64,000 nucleotides of DNA. Source: Streptococcus pneumoniae (GTDB lineage Bacteria; Bacillota; Bacilli; Lactobacillales; Streptococcaceae). Each line of letters begins with the position of its first letter. Within the stretch, counting starts at the first letter, position 1. Below the pieces are notes generated by a model. The model saw only the letters and a list, made by a program, of their open reading frames with translations. It was not told the origin of the DNA and did no database searches. The stretch spans positions 620,001 to 684,000 of the forward strand of contig JBFDTN010000001.1 of assembly GCA_040719455.1 (NCBI GenBank), in the 5' to 3' direction. Shown here piece after piece: positions 27,398 to 36,800 of this stretch. The translations under genes were made by a program, and so were the position numbers.

Positions 27398-28840
27398 TTA
27401 CCCTAAAACAGCTTGGCATTTGTCACAAATAGAAGCAATGGTCGCCTCATCTGTTTCGATAATCGCTGTAAAGCCAGCATTTTCAAGCACTTCGCGCGTG
27501 CTTGCTCCCATGACAATGATTGGGGTTGCTCCCCAGTCTTGGTCTAATTCCTTGCTCAAAGCGACAAAGTTCATGGCTGCGACAGAGTTTGGTAAACAGA
27601 TTGCTTCAACGCCTTCTAAACCTTGTAAAGATACTGGACTATCAAAACCAACTTGATGGGTTTCTAAGATTGGGAAGTCATAGTAGCTTGCAAGCTCGTC
27701 TTTCTTATGGCTTGGAGCTAGAACGTACCAATTTCCAGACTCTTCTTTCATCGCTGCAACCAACTGTTCATCAGAGATTTGAGTGCCTTTTTGATGCAGG
27801 AAGATACCCGTTTGTTCCAAGCCTTTTGCTGTGTGCATACCAATCGCTGCAATCTTGATAGAAGCAAGCTCTCGCACGTCAATGCCGTGCTCACGAAGGT
27901 TTGATAGAAAGAGTGGCCAGCTCTGTATATCTGCTACTAAAAGCCCATCCACTTGCGCCATATCTGGCAAGTCTAGTGGTAATTTCTCCACTTGATTGCG
28001 GGCAGGGAAAGTCACAAGAGTGGCGCCAGCATCCTTCAGCAAGCGTGGCAATTTTCCTGTTGGAGAATCTTGAATCAAGACCTTGCGACCAAACAAAGGT
28101 AGTTGTTCATGGAAGTTTAGTTCTTTACGAAAAGCTACTACATCTCCTACCACGATAATGCTTGGGGCTTTAAACTGGTGTTCTTCAACCAAGCCTACGA
28201 TTGTCTCCAAAGTACCGTCAATCGAGCGTTGCTGCGGATGAGTTCCCCATTCCACGATAGCCACAGGTGTATCTTTGTCAAATCCGCGTGTTGCTAGCTC
28301 ATGTGTAATGGTGGTTAGATTTTTCATCCCCATCAAAAAGACCAAGGTTCCCTTGAGCTGTGAGATTGCTTCCCAGTTCAAGGATTCTGTTTCGTCCTTT
28401 AGATGACCTGTAAAGACATGGAAGCTTGTTGCTACATCACGATACGTCATAGGTACACCAGCATAGGTCAAGCCAGCGATGGCTGAGGTAATGCCAGGGA
28501 CGACTTCAAAGGCAACGCCTGCCTTGACCAAGGCTGTCGCTTCTTCACCACCTCGACCAAAAACATAAGGATCACCGCTCTTCAATCGCACCACGCGCTT
28601 ACCTTCTTTTGCTTTGTTGATCAAAATCGTTTCGATTTCTTCTTGCCGAACGCAAGGCATGCCAGGCTGTTTGCCGACATCAATCTTTTCGCAGTCTGCC
28701 TTTACAGCTTGAAGTAGCTCTTTATTGACCAAGCGGTCAAAGACAAGGACATCTGCTTCCTTAAGTTTTCGGAGTCCTTTTAGGGTCAGCAATTCATAAT
28801 CGCCCGGACCTGCTCCTAATAATGTTACTAAACCAGTCAT
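27398..28840 (-). CDS. cobA: Fused uroporphyrinogen-III methyltransferase and HemD-like domain
   Basis: 480 residues from ATG 28840 (AAAGGAG seven bases upstream; the open frame extends into cbiJ without support). Residues about 1-245 are CobA/SUMT: LLGAGPGDYELLTLKG, RLKSGDPYVFGRGGEEA and GITSAIAGLTYAGVPMTYR. Residues about 250-480 resemble uroporphyrinogen-III synthase (KVLIQDSPTGK, then CLPNSVAAMNF), though poorer than the separate HemD. SUMT makes precorrin-2. Fusions of these two activities are known in Firmicutes. Confidence 0.92.
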   Translation of the reverse strand: MTGLVTLLGAGPGDYELLTLKGLRKLKEADVLVFDRLVNKELLQAVKADCEKIDVGKQPGMPCVRQEEIETILINKAKEGKRVVRLKSGDPYVFGRGGEEATALVKAGVAFEVVPGITSAIAGLTYAGVPMTYRDVATSFHVFTGHLKDETESLNWEAISQLKGTLVFLMGMKNLTTITHELATRGFDKDTPVAIVEWGTHPQQRSIDGTLETIVGLVEEHQFKAPSIIVVGDVVAFRKELNFHEQLPLFGRKVLIQDSPTGKLPRLLKDAGATLVTFPARNQVEKLPLDLPDMAQVDGLLVADIQSWPLFLSNLREHGIDVRELASIKIAAIGMHTAKGLEQTGIFLHQKGTQISDEQLVAAMKEESGNWYVLAPSHKKDELASYYDFPILETHQVGFDSPVSLQGLEGVEAICLPNSVAAMNFVALSKELDQDWGATPIIVMGASTREVLENAGFTAIIETDEATIASICDKCQAVLG

Positions 28841-28860
28841 TGGTTCTCCTTTCTCTTGTC

Positions 28861-29613
28861 CTATTGTTGTGTCAAATAGGCTCTTAATTCCTCTACCGTT
28901 GATACCATTTGTGGATAGTCTATTAAAGGACGGGAAATGATGATACAATCAATTCCCAGCTCCAAGCATCCGTCAATCTTTTCACGAATGCCACCGACAC
29001 TCCCGCTTTCCTTGGACACAAAGACATCTGCTTTTGAGCGAGCAATCAGCTCTTTATTGCATTCCTTTGAAAAAGGTGCCTTAATCGCATCAATCTGATC
29101 TGCCACCATGCCCAAAGCCTCACACGCCAGCAAAACTTCAGAAGTCGGCAAGACCCTTGCCACCACGCGTCTATCTGGCAAGCCATGGATAAAGAGCGGC
29201 AGAGTCTTACTACCAGTCCCTAGATAAATGGTTTGATAGCCCTTATCACGAATGACCTCAATCGCCTCTTCTGTCGAATGTACCACGATACTACCTGACA
29301 AATCAAGCGTCGCAGAACGTTCAAATCGAAGATAAGAAATCCCTGCTAACTCAGCTGCACGAATGGCTTCTTTTGAGACAATATCTGCAAAAGGATGGGT
29401 AGCATCAATGATTTCATCCACATGATTGTCCTTGATAAACGCCACCATATCCTCTGCCGTCAGCCGCCCTTGAATCACAGGTTGACCAAATTTTGACGCC
29501 AAGTGCTTGCCGTAATCGGTCACAACCGAGCTAGTCACAGAGACATTCATCTCATTTAGCAATTCCAAGATAGCTGTACTATCAGAGGTCCCCCCTAGTA
29601 ATAACTTCATCAT
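28861..29613 (-). CDS. cbiJ: Cobalt-precorrin-6A reductase
   Basis: 250 residues with the NAD(P)-binding GGTSDSTAILELL, IDATHPFADIVS and FVSKESGSVGGIREKI, all conserved in CbiJ/CobK. Overlaps cbiH by 4 bp. Confidence 0.94.
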   Translation of the reverse strand: MMKLLLGGTSDSTAILELLNEMNVSVTSSVVTDYGKHLASKFGQPVIQGRLTAEDMVAFIKDNHVDEIIDATHPFADIVSKEAIRAAELAGISYLRFERSATLDLSGSIVVHSTEEAIEVIRDKGYQTIYLGTGSKTLPLFIHGLPDRRVVARVLPTSEVLLACEALGMVADQIDAIKAPFSKECNKELIARSKADVFVSKESGSVGGIREKIDGCLELGIDCIIISRPLIDYPQMVSTVEELRAYLTQQ

Positions 29614-30338
29614 AGGGTATAGCCTCGAGGAGTGATCATACGGTCATTTTTCACATAGGTTTCTTTATTTCCAATGATGACAATGGTTGTCATGTCCACC
29701 AGTGACTCATCCAAATCTTTAATTGTTGTTAGCACGTATTCTTCTTTTTTACGACCAATGTCTTTTCCAATCCCAACAATGGTATCTTCTGATTTGTACT
29801 GAGAAATAATCGAGAGGGCTTTTGACAAGTGATCTGGACGCCCCTTGCTTCTTGGATTGTACAAGCAAATGACAAAATCACCTTGTGCTGCGGCATGAAG
29901 TCGTTTTTCGATAACAGACATCGGTGTCATCAAATCGCTCAAGCTGATATGGCAGAAGTCATTCATCAAAGGAGCACCCATCACAGCAGCAGCTCCTAGA
30001 CTTGCTGTAATTCCTGGAACAACCTTGACTTCAAGATCTGAATTGTCCCCAATCAGCTCCAAAATCAAGCCAGCCATCCCGTACACACCAGCATCACCAC
30101 TAGAGACTACACCGACATTTTTACCGGTCTCAATCGCCAAATCAATGGCTTTTTGGCAACGGTCAATTTCTTGGCGCATACCTGTTGCGACGTGTTCCTT
30201 GTCTTTGACAAGGTCACGAATCAAGCGCATATAGGTTGAATAACCGACGATAATCTCACAATCTGCAATCGCATCAAGCGCTTCACGAGACATCAATTCT
30301 TCTTTACCAGGTCCTAATCCAATTACATATAACATCAT
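29610..30338 (-). CDS. cbiH: Cobalt-precorrin-3 C17-methyltransferase
   Basis: 242 residues: VIGLGPGKEELMSREA, VGVVSSGDAGVYGMAG and GITASLGAAAVMGAPL, then CLYNPRSKGRPDHL. The SSGDAGVYGMA and YNPRSK blocks identify CbiH/CobJ, which also drives ring contraction. Two adjacent ATG codons could start it. Confidence 0.95.
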   Translation of the reverse strand: MMLYVIGLGPGKEELMSREALDAIADCEIIVGYSTYMRLIRDLVKDKEHVATGMRQEIDRCQKAIDLAIETGKNVGVVSSGDAGVYGMAGLILELIGDNSDLEVKVVPGITASLGAAAVMGAPLMNDFCHISLSDLMTPMSVIEKRLHAAAQGDFVICLYNPRSKGRPDHLSKALSIISQYKSEDTIVGIGKDIGRKKEEYVLTTIKDLDESLVDMTTIVIIGNKETYVKNDRMITPRGYTL

Positions 30339-30359
30339 TTTCTCCTTTGTTGTTTCTTT

Positions 30360-31421
30360 TTATCTAGTCACAATAGCTTTTGCCAAAGCATAGGTGCATC
30401 CATCTTTTGCAAATCGTTCGGTCAACACCTGACCGTTACTTGCCACATCCGCACTAGCAAGGGCGACGCTTCCGACACCAACTGTCTTCTTGACAAATGC
30501 GGACTGCGGATATTTATCTGCCACCACGGCTAATTCTTCCTTGGTATAGGTTTCAAATGGGCAGTGTAGAGCCTTTGCTAAATCTAAAATGGCTTCTTCA
30601 TTTTTTTTGACATCAATGCTGACAATCTTTGCAATTTCACGAGGATCTATCTTTTCCTGTTGACAAAAGAGCTCAAATCCTTCGCGAAAAACCTGCGAAT
30701 CAACATTTTTCCTAGCACCTACACCTAAAATATAAGGTTTTGGATAAATCACAGCTAGGTTCTCTCTTTCTATCGTCTGAGGTTCTGTGGTTAAGAAGAT
30801 AACTGGAACATCACGTTTCAGCATCTCCTCCAGCTCTGTCTGATCAATCACTGTAAGCCCCCGTAGGTCTTTCACCCAGTCCTTTTCTTGGTAGAAATAC
30901 ACGCGTTCTTTTCGCCCGAGGTAGCTATTAAAAGGCTTGATAAGGGGGCGTAGCTCTGAACGCCAGCCATTGACAGACTTGGCTAAGGTATCAAGAGCCG
31001 CCACATTTTGAACATCAGTTGCGGTGGTAATGACAGGATTTGCACCGAGAAGCTCTGCGATATAAAGCGTCAGCTCATTTGCTCCACCTAAATGCCCGCT
31101 TAAGAGACTGATGACATTCGTTGCCTTTTCATCCATGACAATCACAGCTGGGTCCGCCGCCTTATCCATGACCACAGGCGCAATCGAGCGCACCACGATT
31201 CCTGTCGCCATAATGCAAATCAGCACATCCACTTCTGTAAATAACTTGGCTATCGCTCTCACAGGACTGCCTTCTAAAGCCTGCACTCTGTCATCTGCTA
31301 GCTTTGGCATAGTGTAGACTTGACTGGGCTTTTCTAACTTTTCTTGAAGATCAAGTGCCGTCCTCTTTCCTGTCTCAGTCAGAGCAACGATAGCGTAAGG
31401 AAGCGCTTTCTTATTTGGCAT
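30360..31421 (-). CDS. cbiG: Cobalt-precorrin-5A hydrolase
   Basis: 353 residues from ATG 31421, which overlaps the cbiF stop. N-terminal domain with [19 protein letters not shown] and [17 protein letters not shown]-terminal domain with GVGARKNVD and [14 protein letters not shown]. Full two-domain CbiG. Opens the delta-lactone and releases acetaldehyde during ring contraction. Confidence 0.94.
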   Translation of the reverse strand: MPNKKALPYAIVALTETGKRTALDLQEKLEKPSQVYTMPKLADDRVQALEGSPVRAIAKLFTEVDVLICIMATGIVVRSIAPVVMDKAADPAVIVMDEKATNVISLLSGHLGGANELTLYIAELLGANPVITTATDVQNVAALDTLAKSVNGWRSELRPLIKPFNSYLGRKERVYFYQEKDWVKDLRGLTVIDQTELEEMLKRDVPVIFLTTEPQTIERENLAVIYPKPYILGVGARKNVDSQVFREGFELFCQQEKIDPREIAKIVSIDVKKNEEAILDLAKALHCPFETYTKEELAVVADKYPQSAFVKKTVGVGSVALASADVASNGQVLTERFAKDGCTYALAKAIVTR

Positions 31422-32184
31422 GACTGCTCTTTCCATGGCGGAATTCATGCTCAAACTCTTCGTGGTAGAGTTTAGAATAGTAAAATTTCTGTCCCAAGAA
31501 ATCTCCTACCAAGATAAGAGCTGTCTTCGTAATACCTGCTTCATTGACACGCTCCGCAATGGTTTCCAACGTTCCAAAGACTTTCTTTTCTTCTGGCCAA
31601 GTAGCCTTGTAAATGACTGCGACAGGAGTCGTTGCAGGATAGCCCCCTTCGACCAATTCTTCGACGACTTTTTCAATCCCTTGGATAGACAGGAAGATAG
31701 CCATAGAGGTGCGATGTTGAGCATAGCTTCTGAGAGATTCGCGGTCTGGTACAGGGGTCCGTCCTGCCATCCGTGTAATAATCACACTTTGAGACACTTC
31801 AGGAACTGTGTATTCTGTACCGATGCTGGAAGCTGCACCTAAGAATGAACTGACACCTGGCGTGCAATCAAACTCAATGCCACGTTTTTTCATTTCCTCA
31901 GTCTGCTCACGAATAGAGCCGTAAATCGAGAAGTCTCCTGTCTGCAAGCGGACAACATCCTTACCTGCTCTTACCCCTGCTTCCATGACATCAATAATTT
32001 CCATCAAGTGCATGCTAGCACTATCATGGATTTCTGCTCCTTCTTTACAATACTTGAGAAGCTCAGGATTGACCAAAGAACCTGCATAGATGACTACATC
32101 TGCTTGGGATAGCTGTTTGTAGCCCTTTAGTGTAATCAAATCAACGTCCCCTGGACCTGCTCCGACAAAATGTACTTTTGACAT
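31411..32184 (-). CDS. cbiF: Cobalt-precorrin-4 C11-methyltransferase
   Basis: 257 residues: [33 protein letters not shown], and [17 protein letters not shown], diagnostic of CbiF/CobM. It is the first gene downstream of the IS110 insertion; AAAGGA lies 13-14 bases before the ATG, longer than usual, perhaps because the upstream sequence was replaced by the element. Confidence 0.95.
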   Translation of the reverse strand: MSKVHFVGAGPGDVDLITLKGYKQLSQADVVIYAGSLVNPELLKYCKEGAEIHDSASMHLMEIIDVMEAGVRAGKDVVRLQTGDFSIYGSIREQTEEMKKRGIEFDCTPGVSSFLGAASSIGTEYTVPEVSQSVIITRMAGRTPVPDRESLRSYAQHRTSMAIFLSIQGIEKVVEELVEGGYPATTPVAVIYKATWPEEKKVFGTLETIAERVNEAGITKTALILVGDFLGQKFYYSKLYHEEFEHEFRHGKSSHAK

Positions 32185-32265
32185 AATTATAATTCATTCC
32201 TTTCGTTTCACTCAAGGCACAACACTGAATGAAAAAGTGCTACGCTCTTTATTTTTGTCTATAAT

Positions 32266-32487
32266 AACAGTGAGAAGCCCTATCACTACTACAAATCACG
32301 GGGAGGAGAGTAAGTGAGTAGTTCAGCTACTACCTCGAATAATTATAGGTGTGGTTCTTCCTATCAAGCACAACTAACTGTGACTAAGAGCACGTAAACT
32401 TATACTTGGATAAGCGACTCGTTTGTGAAAGGGAAGAGCAGTCAAGGGATAGGAGCTTCTCTACTTTTGAGAAAGGAGTTTCCTCCT
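32266..32487 (+). ncRNA. Candidate IS110 bridge RNA
   Basis: The upstream non-coding part of the IS contains several hairpins on the plus strand: AGTAG-TTCAG-CTACT, ATAGG/CCTAT around a 10-nt loop, and CTTAT/ATAAG around ACTTGG. A TATAAT at 32260-32265 could start the transcript. In IS110-group elements this region encodes the bispecific bridge RNA that pairs with target and donor. Loop-target pairing was not verified. Confidence 0.45.
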
Positions 32488-33717
32488 ATGTTAAAAATCG
32501 TTTATCCTAATTGTTGTGGAATTGATGTGCATAAAACTTTTGTCGTAGCAGTTATTGCCATCACCAATAGTCAAGGAATTACTGAGTACCATCGTAAACG
32601 CTTCTCCACCTTTACCAATGGACTCACTCAGCTACGTGATTGGTTGGAATATTATTCCTGCTTCGATGTCTGTATGGAATCTACTGGTAAATACTCGATT
32701 CCTGTTTTCAATATCCTAGAAGAACAGACCAATGTCTGCTTAGCTCATCCCAAATATGTCAAAGCTATTCGAGGAAAGAAAACCGACAAGAAAGATGCGC
32801 AATGGATAGCCGACCTCTTCAAGCATGATTTAGTTGCTTCTAGCTTTATTCCCCCGCTCAAAATCAGACAATTACGTGACCTATTTCGCTATCGAATGAA
32901 ATTAACACAACTTCAAGTTAGCGAGAAAAATCGTTACCAAAACTGCCTAACTTGGTCTAATCTTCAAATTGCAAGTGTCGTTTCCGATGTCTTCGGAAAG
33001 AGTGCTCAAGCTATTATTACAAGCATCCTTGACAATCCTGAAGAGAAACCAAACATTGAACAACTCGTTCACAAGAGAATGAAGGATAAAGTGCAAGACT
33101 TGGAAATCGCTACGGAAGGCGAATTAACACCTGAACAAGCTGAGAAAATCAGAGTCATCAAAGCCCACTATGATGCCCTAGCTATCTGTAAAGAAGACTT
33201 AGAAGCAATGATTCGGGAATTGGGAAAAGAATATCAAGAACAGGTCAAGTTAATTCAAACTGTGCCTGGTTTCAAAGAGAAACTCTCTGCACTCAGAATC
33301 ATTTCTGAAATAGGGGACGATATGACTGTCTTTGATTCTGCTGGAAAACTCTGTTCCTGGGCTGGACTTGTCCCTGCCAACAATGAAAGTGCGGGGAAGA
33401 AATATTCTACTCGTATTTCTAAAGGTGGACAATACCTCAAACCTTTTCTCGTTCAAATTGCTAATGCTATTGTTAGGTCTGATAAACATCCTGAATTCAG
33501 AAACAAATATCTCAAGCTAAAGAAACGTCGTGGGCACAGAAAAGCTATCATCGCTATCTGTCGCAGATTACTGGTTTCTGTGTACCAAGTGCTACGGAAA
33601 CAAGAAGACTACAATCCTGTTTTACAAGGACTGACCGAAATACGAAATCCTGATAAAACGATGTCTGTTCAAGACGCTGTTCGTTTTGCACAACAGCACG
33701 AATTCAATGTCGCTTAA
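32488..33717 (+). CDS. IS110-family DEDD transposase/recombinase
   Basis: 409 residues from ATG 32488 (AAAGGAG upstream); the frame is open earlier without an RBS. N-terminal RuvC-like DEDD domain starts with CCGIDVHKTFVVAV; ADLF and KKTDKKDA carry further acidic residues. The C-terminal Transposase_20 domain has TVPGFKEKLSALRIISEIGD and ends with a region including SAGKKYSTRISKGG, where the catalytic Ser of the Tnp domain is expected. It appears intact, so the element may be mobile. Confidence 0.92.
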   Translation: MLKIVYPNCCGIDVHKTFVVAVIAITNSQGITEYHRKRFSTFTNGLTQLRDWLEYYSCFDVCMESTGKYSIPVFNILEEQTNVCLAHPKYVKAIRGKKTDKKDAQWIADLFKHDLVASSFIPPLKIRQLRDLFRYRMKLTQLQVSEKNRYQNCLTWSNLQIASVVSDVFGKSAQAIITSILDNPEEKPNIEQLVHKRMKDKVQDLEIATEGELTPEQAEKIRVIKAHYDALAICKEDLEAMIRELGKEYQEQVKLIQTVPGFKEKLSALRIISEIGDDMTVFDSAGKLCSWAGLVPANNESAGKKYSTRISKGGQYLKPFLVQIANAIVRSDKHPEFRNKYLKLKKRRGHRKAIIAICRRLLVSVYQVLRKQEDYNPVLQGLTEIRNPDKTMSVQDAVRFAQQHEFNVA

Positions 33718-33813
33718 TCTCAAAAATCAGGTTTCAACACCTCTTTTTAGTGCGCCCAAAATTAGGATAAACAATAAATCAATTAGCTTTTATTTTTTTT
33801 TCAAACTTTCTCC

Positions 33814-34377
33814 TTATTCTTTTTCTGCTTTTTGACAAGACACGATAATTGTTGGATTTTGCGGTTTAAAGTAATGCCCCTTGCCAAGCGTTGTAAAGCG
33901 ACTCGCTTGGATAGAGACCACTTCCACCTCTTCCCAATTCATTTCTTCAGCAATTTGAGCGGCTTCTAGTGCATTTTCTAGCAAAATGAAGTTCAAGACC
34001 AAGCGACCTCCTGGCTCTAATAGCTCATCGCACCAGTCAAAAATTTCCTGCATATTGCCACCAGTACCACCGACAAAAATCGCATCAAACGAGCCTTCAA
34101 GCTCAATCGGTGCTAACCCCTCATGAAGCGTGACATTGTGACACTGAAAATGTTCAATGTTTTGACGTGTCAGCGCAACGGCATCAGGATTTCGCTCCAC
34201 AGCAACCACTTCTAGGTCTGGGTAGGTATGAGCTGCCTGAATGGTCACACTGCCTGTCCCAGAGCCGACATCAAGCATCCGTTTCGCACGGTGCAGTTGC
34301 AGTTTATCAAGGCTAATCGCCCGAATTTCTTCCTTGGTCATCGGAACCTTTGTCCGAATAAATTCACTATCTCTCAT
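33814..34377 (-). CDS. cbiT: Cobalt-precorrin-6B C15-methyltransferase (decarboxylating)
   Basis: 187 residues. Class I SAM methyltransferase motif LDVGSGTGSVTIQAA, FVGGTGGNMQEIFDW and a KGHYFKPQNPT tail identify CbiT. Overlaps cbiE by 11 bp; together they do the work of CobL. The IS110 element lies directly downstream. Confidence 0.94.
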   Translation of the reverse strand: MRDSEFIRTKVPMTKEEIRAISLDKLQLHRAKRMLDVGSGTGSVTIQAAHTYPDLEVVAVERNPDAVALTRQNIEHFQCHNVTLHEGLAPIELEGSFDAIFVGGTGGNMQEIFDWCDELLEPGGRLVLNFILLENALEAAQIAEEMNWEEVEVVSIQASRFTTLGKGHYFKPQNPTIIVSCQKAEKE

Positions 34378-34981
34378 CCATTACCACCACAACATTCATT
34401 TGATAGTCACGATCCTCTACGTCTTTTGCAGGAAGAATCGTGATGGTTTCATCTTCATAACTTAGATTTTCGCCAATAATAATCGTTTTCTTTAAACCAC
34501 GTTTGAGTGCTTCTTGGGCAATCTGATAAGGACCTACCTTGGCATCTGTCACCATAAAGACCTTCTCCAAGCTCATGATCAAATCAAAATTTGGAACCTT
34601 GGCATGGCTACTGGTCAGATAAGCGTCGTTCATAGGTAGAAACACACGACTAGCCAAGTACTGCATAGCACTGATTCCTGAAAAGATAGCTACCCGCCCT
34701 GGGAATTTCTCAGACATCCATTTGCCCAGTCCATAAATCAAGGGGTCTCCAGAGACTAAATAGATAATCTCATCGTCTTCGTTGTAAGAGCGAATCAAAG
34801 CTTCCAACTCACCTAATTTTTTAGGCGGTACCACTCCTTTATGGGCATAGATTTCTGGTAAAATCTCCAGATGACGTTCACTTCCCAAGATATAATCCGC
34901 CTTTTCAAATAAGACTTCATGCCCTAGCATGCCGTACTTGGGATCACCCGGACCAATTCCAATGACTGTTATCACATCCAT
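34367..34981 (-). CDS. cbiE: Cobalt-precorrin-7 C5-methyltransferase
   Basis: 204 residues: VIGIGPGDPKYGMLGHE, YLVSGDPLIYGLGKWM and GISAMQYLASRVFLP, typical CbiE. Overlaps cbiD by 10 bp. Confidence 0.94.
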   Translation of the reverse strand: MDVITVIGIGPGDPKYGMLGHEVLFEKADYILGSERHLEILPEIYAHKGVVPPKKLGELEALIRSYNEDDEIIYLVSGDPLIYGLGKWMSEKFPGRVAIFSGISAMQYLASRVFLPMNDAYLTSSHAKVPNFDLIMSLEKVFMVTDAKVGPYQIAQEALKRGLKKTIIIGENLSYEDETITILPAKDVEDRDYQMNVVVVMDER

Positions 34982-36096
34982 TCCTCCTTGATTGTTTCGA
35001 TTGATTTTGTTGAAGCAAGATAGCCTTCTTCTGAGCCAAACAAGACCACATCAATCACGACTTCTGGTTTGCGGTATTTGAGCAAGCGCTCACTCCGCCT
35101 TTTGATTTTGTCGGCAAGGATTTGATAAACGGCTTCATAGCCATATTCCTTAATGGCCTCGCCAGCCGACTCGGTGGTCAAACAGCCATCGACCTTTTGG
35201 AGCAAATCCATCGGCGCTCCCATGAGAGCGAGATTTGCAATCAGCGTCTCCATTCTAGCGTCGGCATCTTTACTATGGGTCGAGAAAATACCCGCAGCCA
35301 CCTTGACTAATTTTCCCATGTGCCCCACCATCAAGACCTTGGTAAAGCCGATTCGCTGCACTTCCTTGAGGACATGTCCGACAAAATTACTCATATTGAC
35401 AATGCGTGATTTGTCAATCCCCAGAACATTGGTGGTGAAATCCTCACCATAGTTTCCTGGAGCAAGGACGACCGAACGGTGCCCTTTATTATAGAGCTGG
35501 GTTAATTCAACCGTAATCGCAGCCTTCCAACTATCTTCAGACATAGGATTGACAATCCCTGTCGTCCCTAAAATCGAAATGCCACCTAAAATCCCCAAGC
35601 GAGAGTTATAGGTCAATTTCGCACGTTCTTCCCCCTCAGGAACAGAAATAATCACTCGTGCTCCACAATCCGGTCCAATCATCTCACGCACATATTTCTC
35701 AATCATACGCCGAGGAGTTGGGTTAATCGCCGCCATACCAACAGGATTGGCCAAGCCTTTTTCAGTCACACGACCGACTCCAACCCCACCATCAATCTCA
35801 ATCTCAGTCTGATCAGGTAGCAAGGTCACTGTGGAGTAAATCAGCAAACCATGAGTCGCATCCGCATCATCTCCTCCGTCTTTTTCAACTGCAGCTGACG
35901 CTGTTTGCTCTTCAAAGGACGGATCTTGAATGGTCATGGTTACTTCGACCCCATTAGCCGTATGGACGGTGATTTTCTCTTCGATTTCTTGGTTTAAAAT
36001 CATGCTCACAGCTGCTACTGTTGCTGCCGTGGCACAGGTCCCTGTGGTATAGCCGCGTTTGAGCTTTTTCCCATCCACATAGACATATTCATCCAT
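34972..36096 (-). CDS. cbiD: Cobalt-precorrin-5B C1-methyltransferase
   Basis: 374 residues. The start motif RGYTTGTCATAATVAA and GYLAINPTP-like VGMAAINPTPRRMI, then VEGTTGIV-type LGTTGIVNPMSEDSW are family signatures of CbiD, a methyltransferase unrelated to the tetrapyrrole methylase fold and specific to the anaerobic route. Confidence 0.95.
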   Translation of the reverse strand: MDEYVYVDGKKLKRGYTTGTCATAATVAAVSMILNQEIEEKITVHTANGVEVTMTIQDPSFEEQTASAAVEKDGGDDADATHGLLIYSTVTLLPDQTEIEIDGGVGVGRVTEKGLANPVGMAAINPTPRRMIEKYVREMIGPDCGARVIISVPEGEERAKLTYNSRLGILGGISILGTTGIVNPMSEDSWKAAITVELTQLYNKGHRSVVLAPGNYGEDFTTNVLGIDKSRIVNMSNFVGHVLKEVQRIGFTKVLMVGHMGKLVKVAAGIFSTHSKDADARMETLIANLALMGAPMDLLQKVDGCLTTESAGEAIKEYGYEAVYQILADKIKRRSERLLKYRKPEVVIDVVLFGSEEGYLASTKSIETIKEEWM

Positions 36097-36117
36097 TGTC
36101 TCAGCTCCTCTCCATGC

Positions 36118-36798
36118 TTATTGCTTGCCAAATGCAGTACAGCGACGATAGTCTTCTGTTTCATCTCCTAGTTGGTATAAAATCGCATTGACAATCGCTG
36201 CTGCAATCGTACTACCACCCTTTCGTCCCAAAGCCGAAATAGCAGGCAGAGAGCTTTCATGGAGCTGTAATTTTGACTCCGCTGCACCAACAAAGCCAAC
36301 AGGCACGCCGACCACCGCATCTGGATTGAGCTCTCCTGCTTCTACCATATCTAGCACTTTAAAGATGGATGTCGGAGCGTTGCCAAAGACAAATAATTTT
36401 GGACCTTCGACCTTTGCTGCATATTCCACTGCAGCCATAGAGCGCGTAATGCCCTTTTCCTTTGCTTCCTTGAAAACCTCAGGTTCATTGACCAAACAAC
36501 GATAAGCAACGCCACGTTTTTCAAGCAATTTTTTATTGAAACCACCCAAAACCATGGTTGTATCCGTGAAAATCGTGCCTTTATTGGTCAAAACATGGAT
36601 AATCTTTTGAATTACATCGTTTGAAAACTTGATATTATACAAATAATCAAAATCTGCACTCGCAAAGACCACTCGTTTTAACACCGCTTCTTCAAACGGA
36701 TCTGTAAAGACAATGTCGGGATGTTCTTGGTCGATGATTTCTTGAATCTTACGAAAACTGGCTTCTTCGATTTTGTGAGCTTCTTTGAGATAAGACAT
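36118..36798 (-). CDS. Second CbiC-like protein lacking the catalytic histidine
   Basis: 226 residues, aligned along its whole length with the CbiC encoded just upstream (both start MSY, share DFDYLYN, the AAVEYAAK(V/I)EGPK block, VGVPVGF and GRKGGST). At position 45, where the upstream copy has His in KRCIHTSGDFDY, this copy has Phe in KRVVFASADFDY. That His is the proton donor in CobH/CbiC methylmutases. It is therefore probably a pseudo-enzyme or works as a heteromer; the reading frame is intact and well conserved, arguing for a retained function. Confidence 0.85.
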   Translation of the reverse strand: MSYLKEAHKIEEASFRKIQEIIDQEHPDIVFTDPFEEAVLKRVVFASADFDYLYNIKFSNDVIQKIIHVLTNKGTIFTDTTMVLGGFNKKLLEKRGVAYRCLVNEPEVFKEAKEKGITRSMAAVEYAAKVEGPKLFVFGNAPTSIFKVLDMVEAGELNPDAVVGVPVGFVGAAESKLQLHESSLPAISALGRKGGSTIAAAIVNAILYQLGDETEDYRRCTAFGKQ

Positions 36799-36800
36799 TC

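Larger units (their letters stand above)
32190..33780 (+). mobile_element. IS110-family insertion sequence inside the cbi operon (ends approximate)
   Basis: A DEDD transposase gene with about 300 bp of non-coding DNA upstream and about 60 bp downstream sits between cbiT and cbiF, opposite to the operon. IS110 elements lack terminal repeats and duplications, so ends cannot be fixed here. The long 5' non-coding part fits the IS110 group, in which the bridge RNA lies upstream of the transposase. After cbiT a TAAGGAG stop/RBS survives with no gene behind it, showing where the operon was split. Confidence 0.8.

Noticed and set aside
32185..32226. Promoter TTGAGT-N18-TATAAT directly before cbiF
   Set aside because: The start site would fall within the first codons of cbiF, so it cannot drive normal translation.
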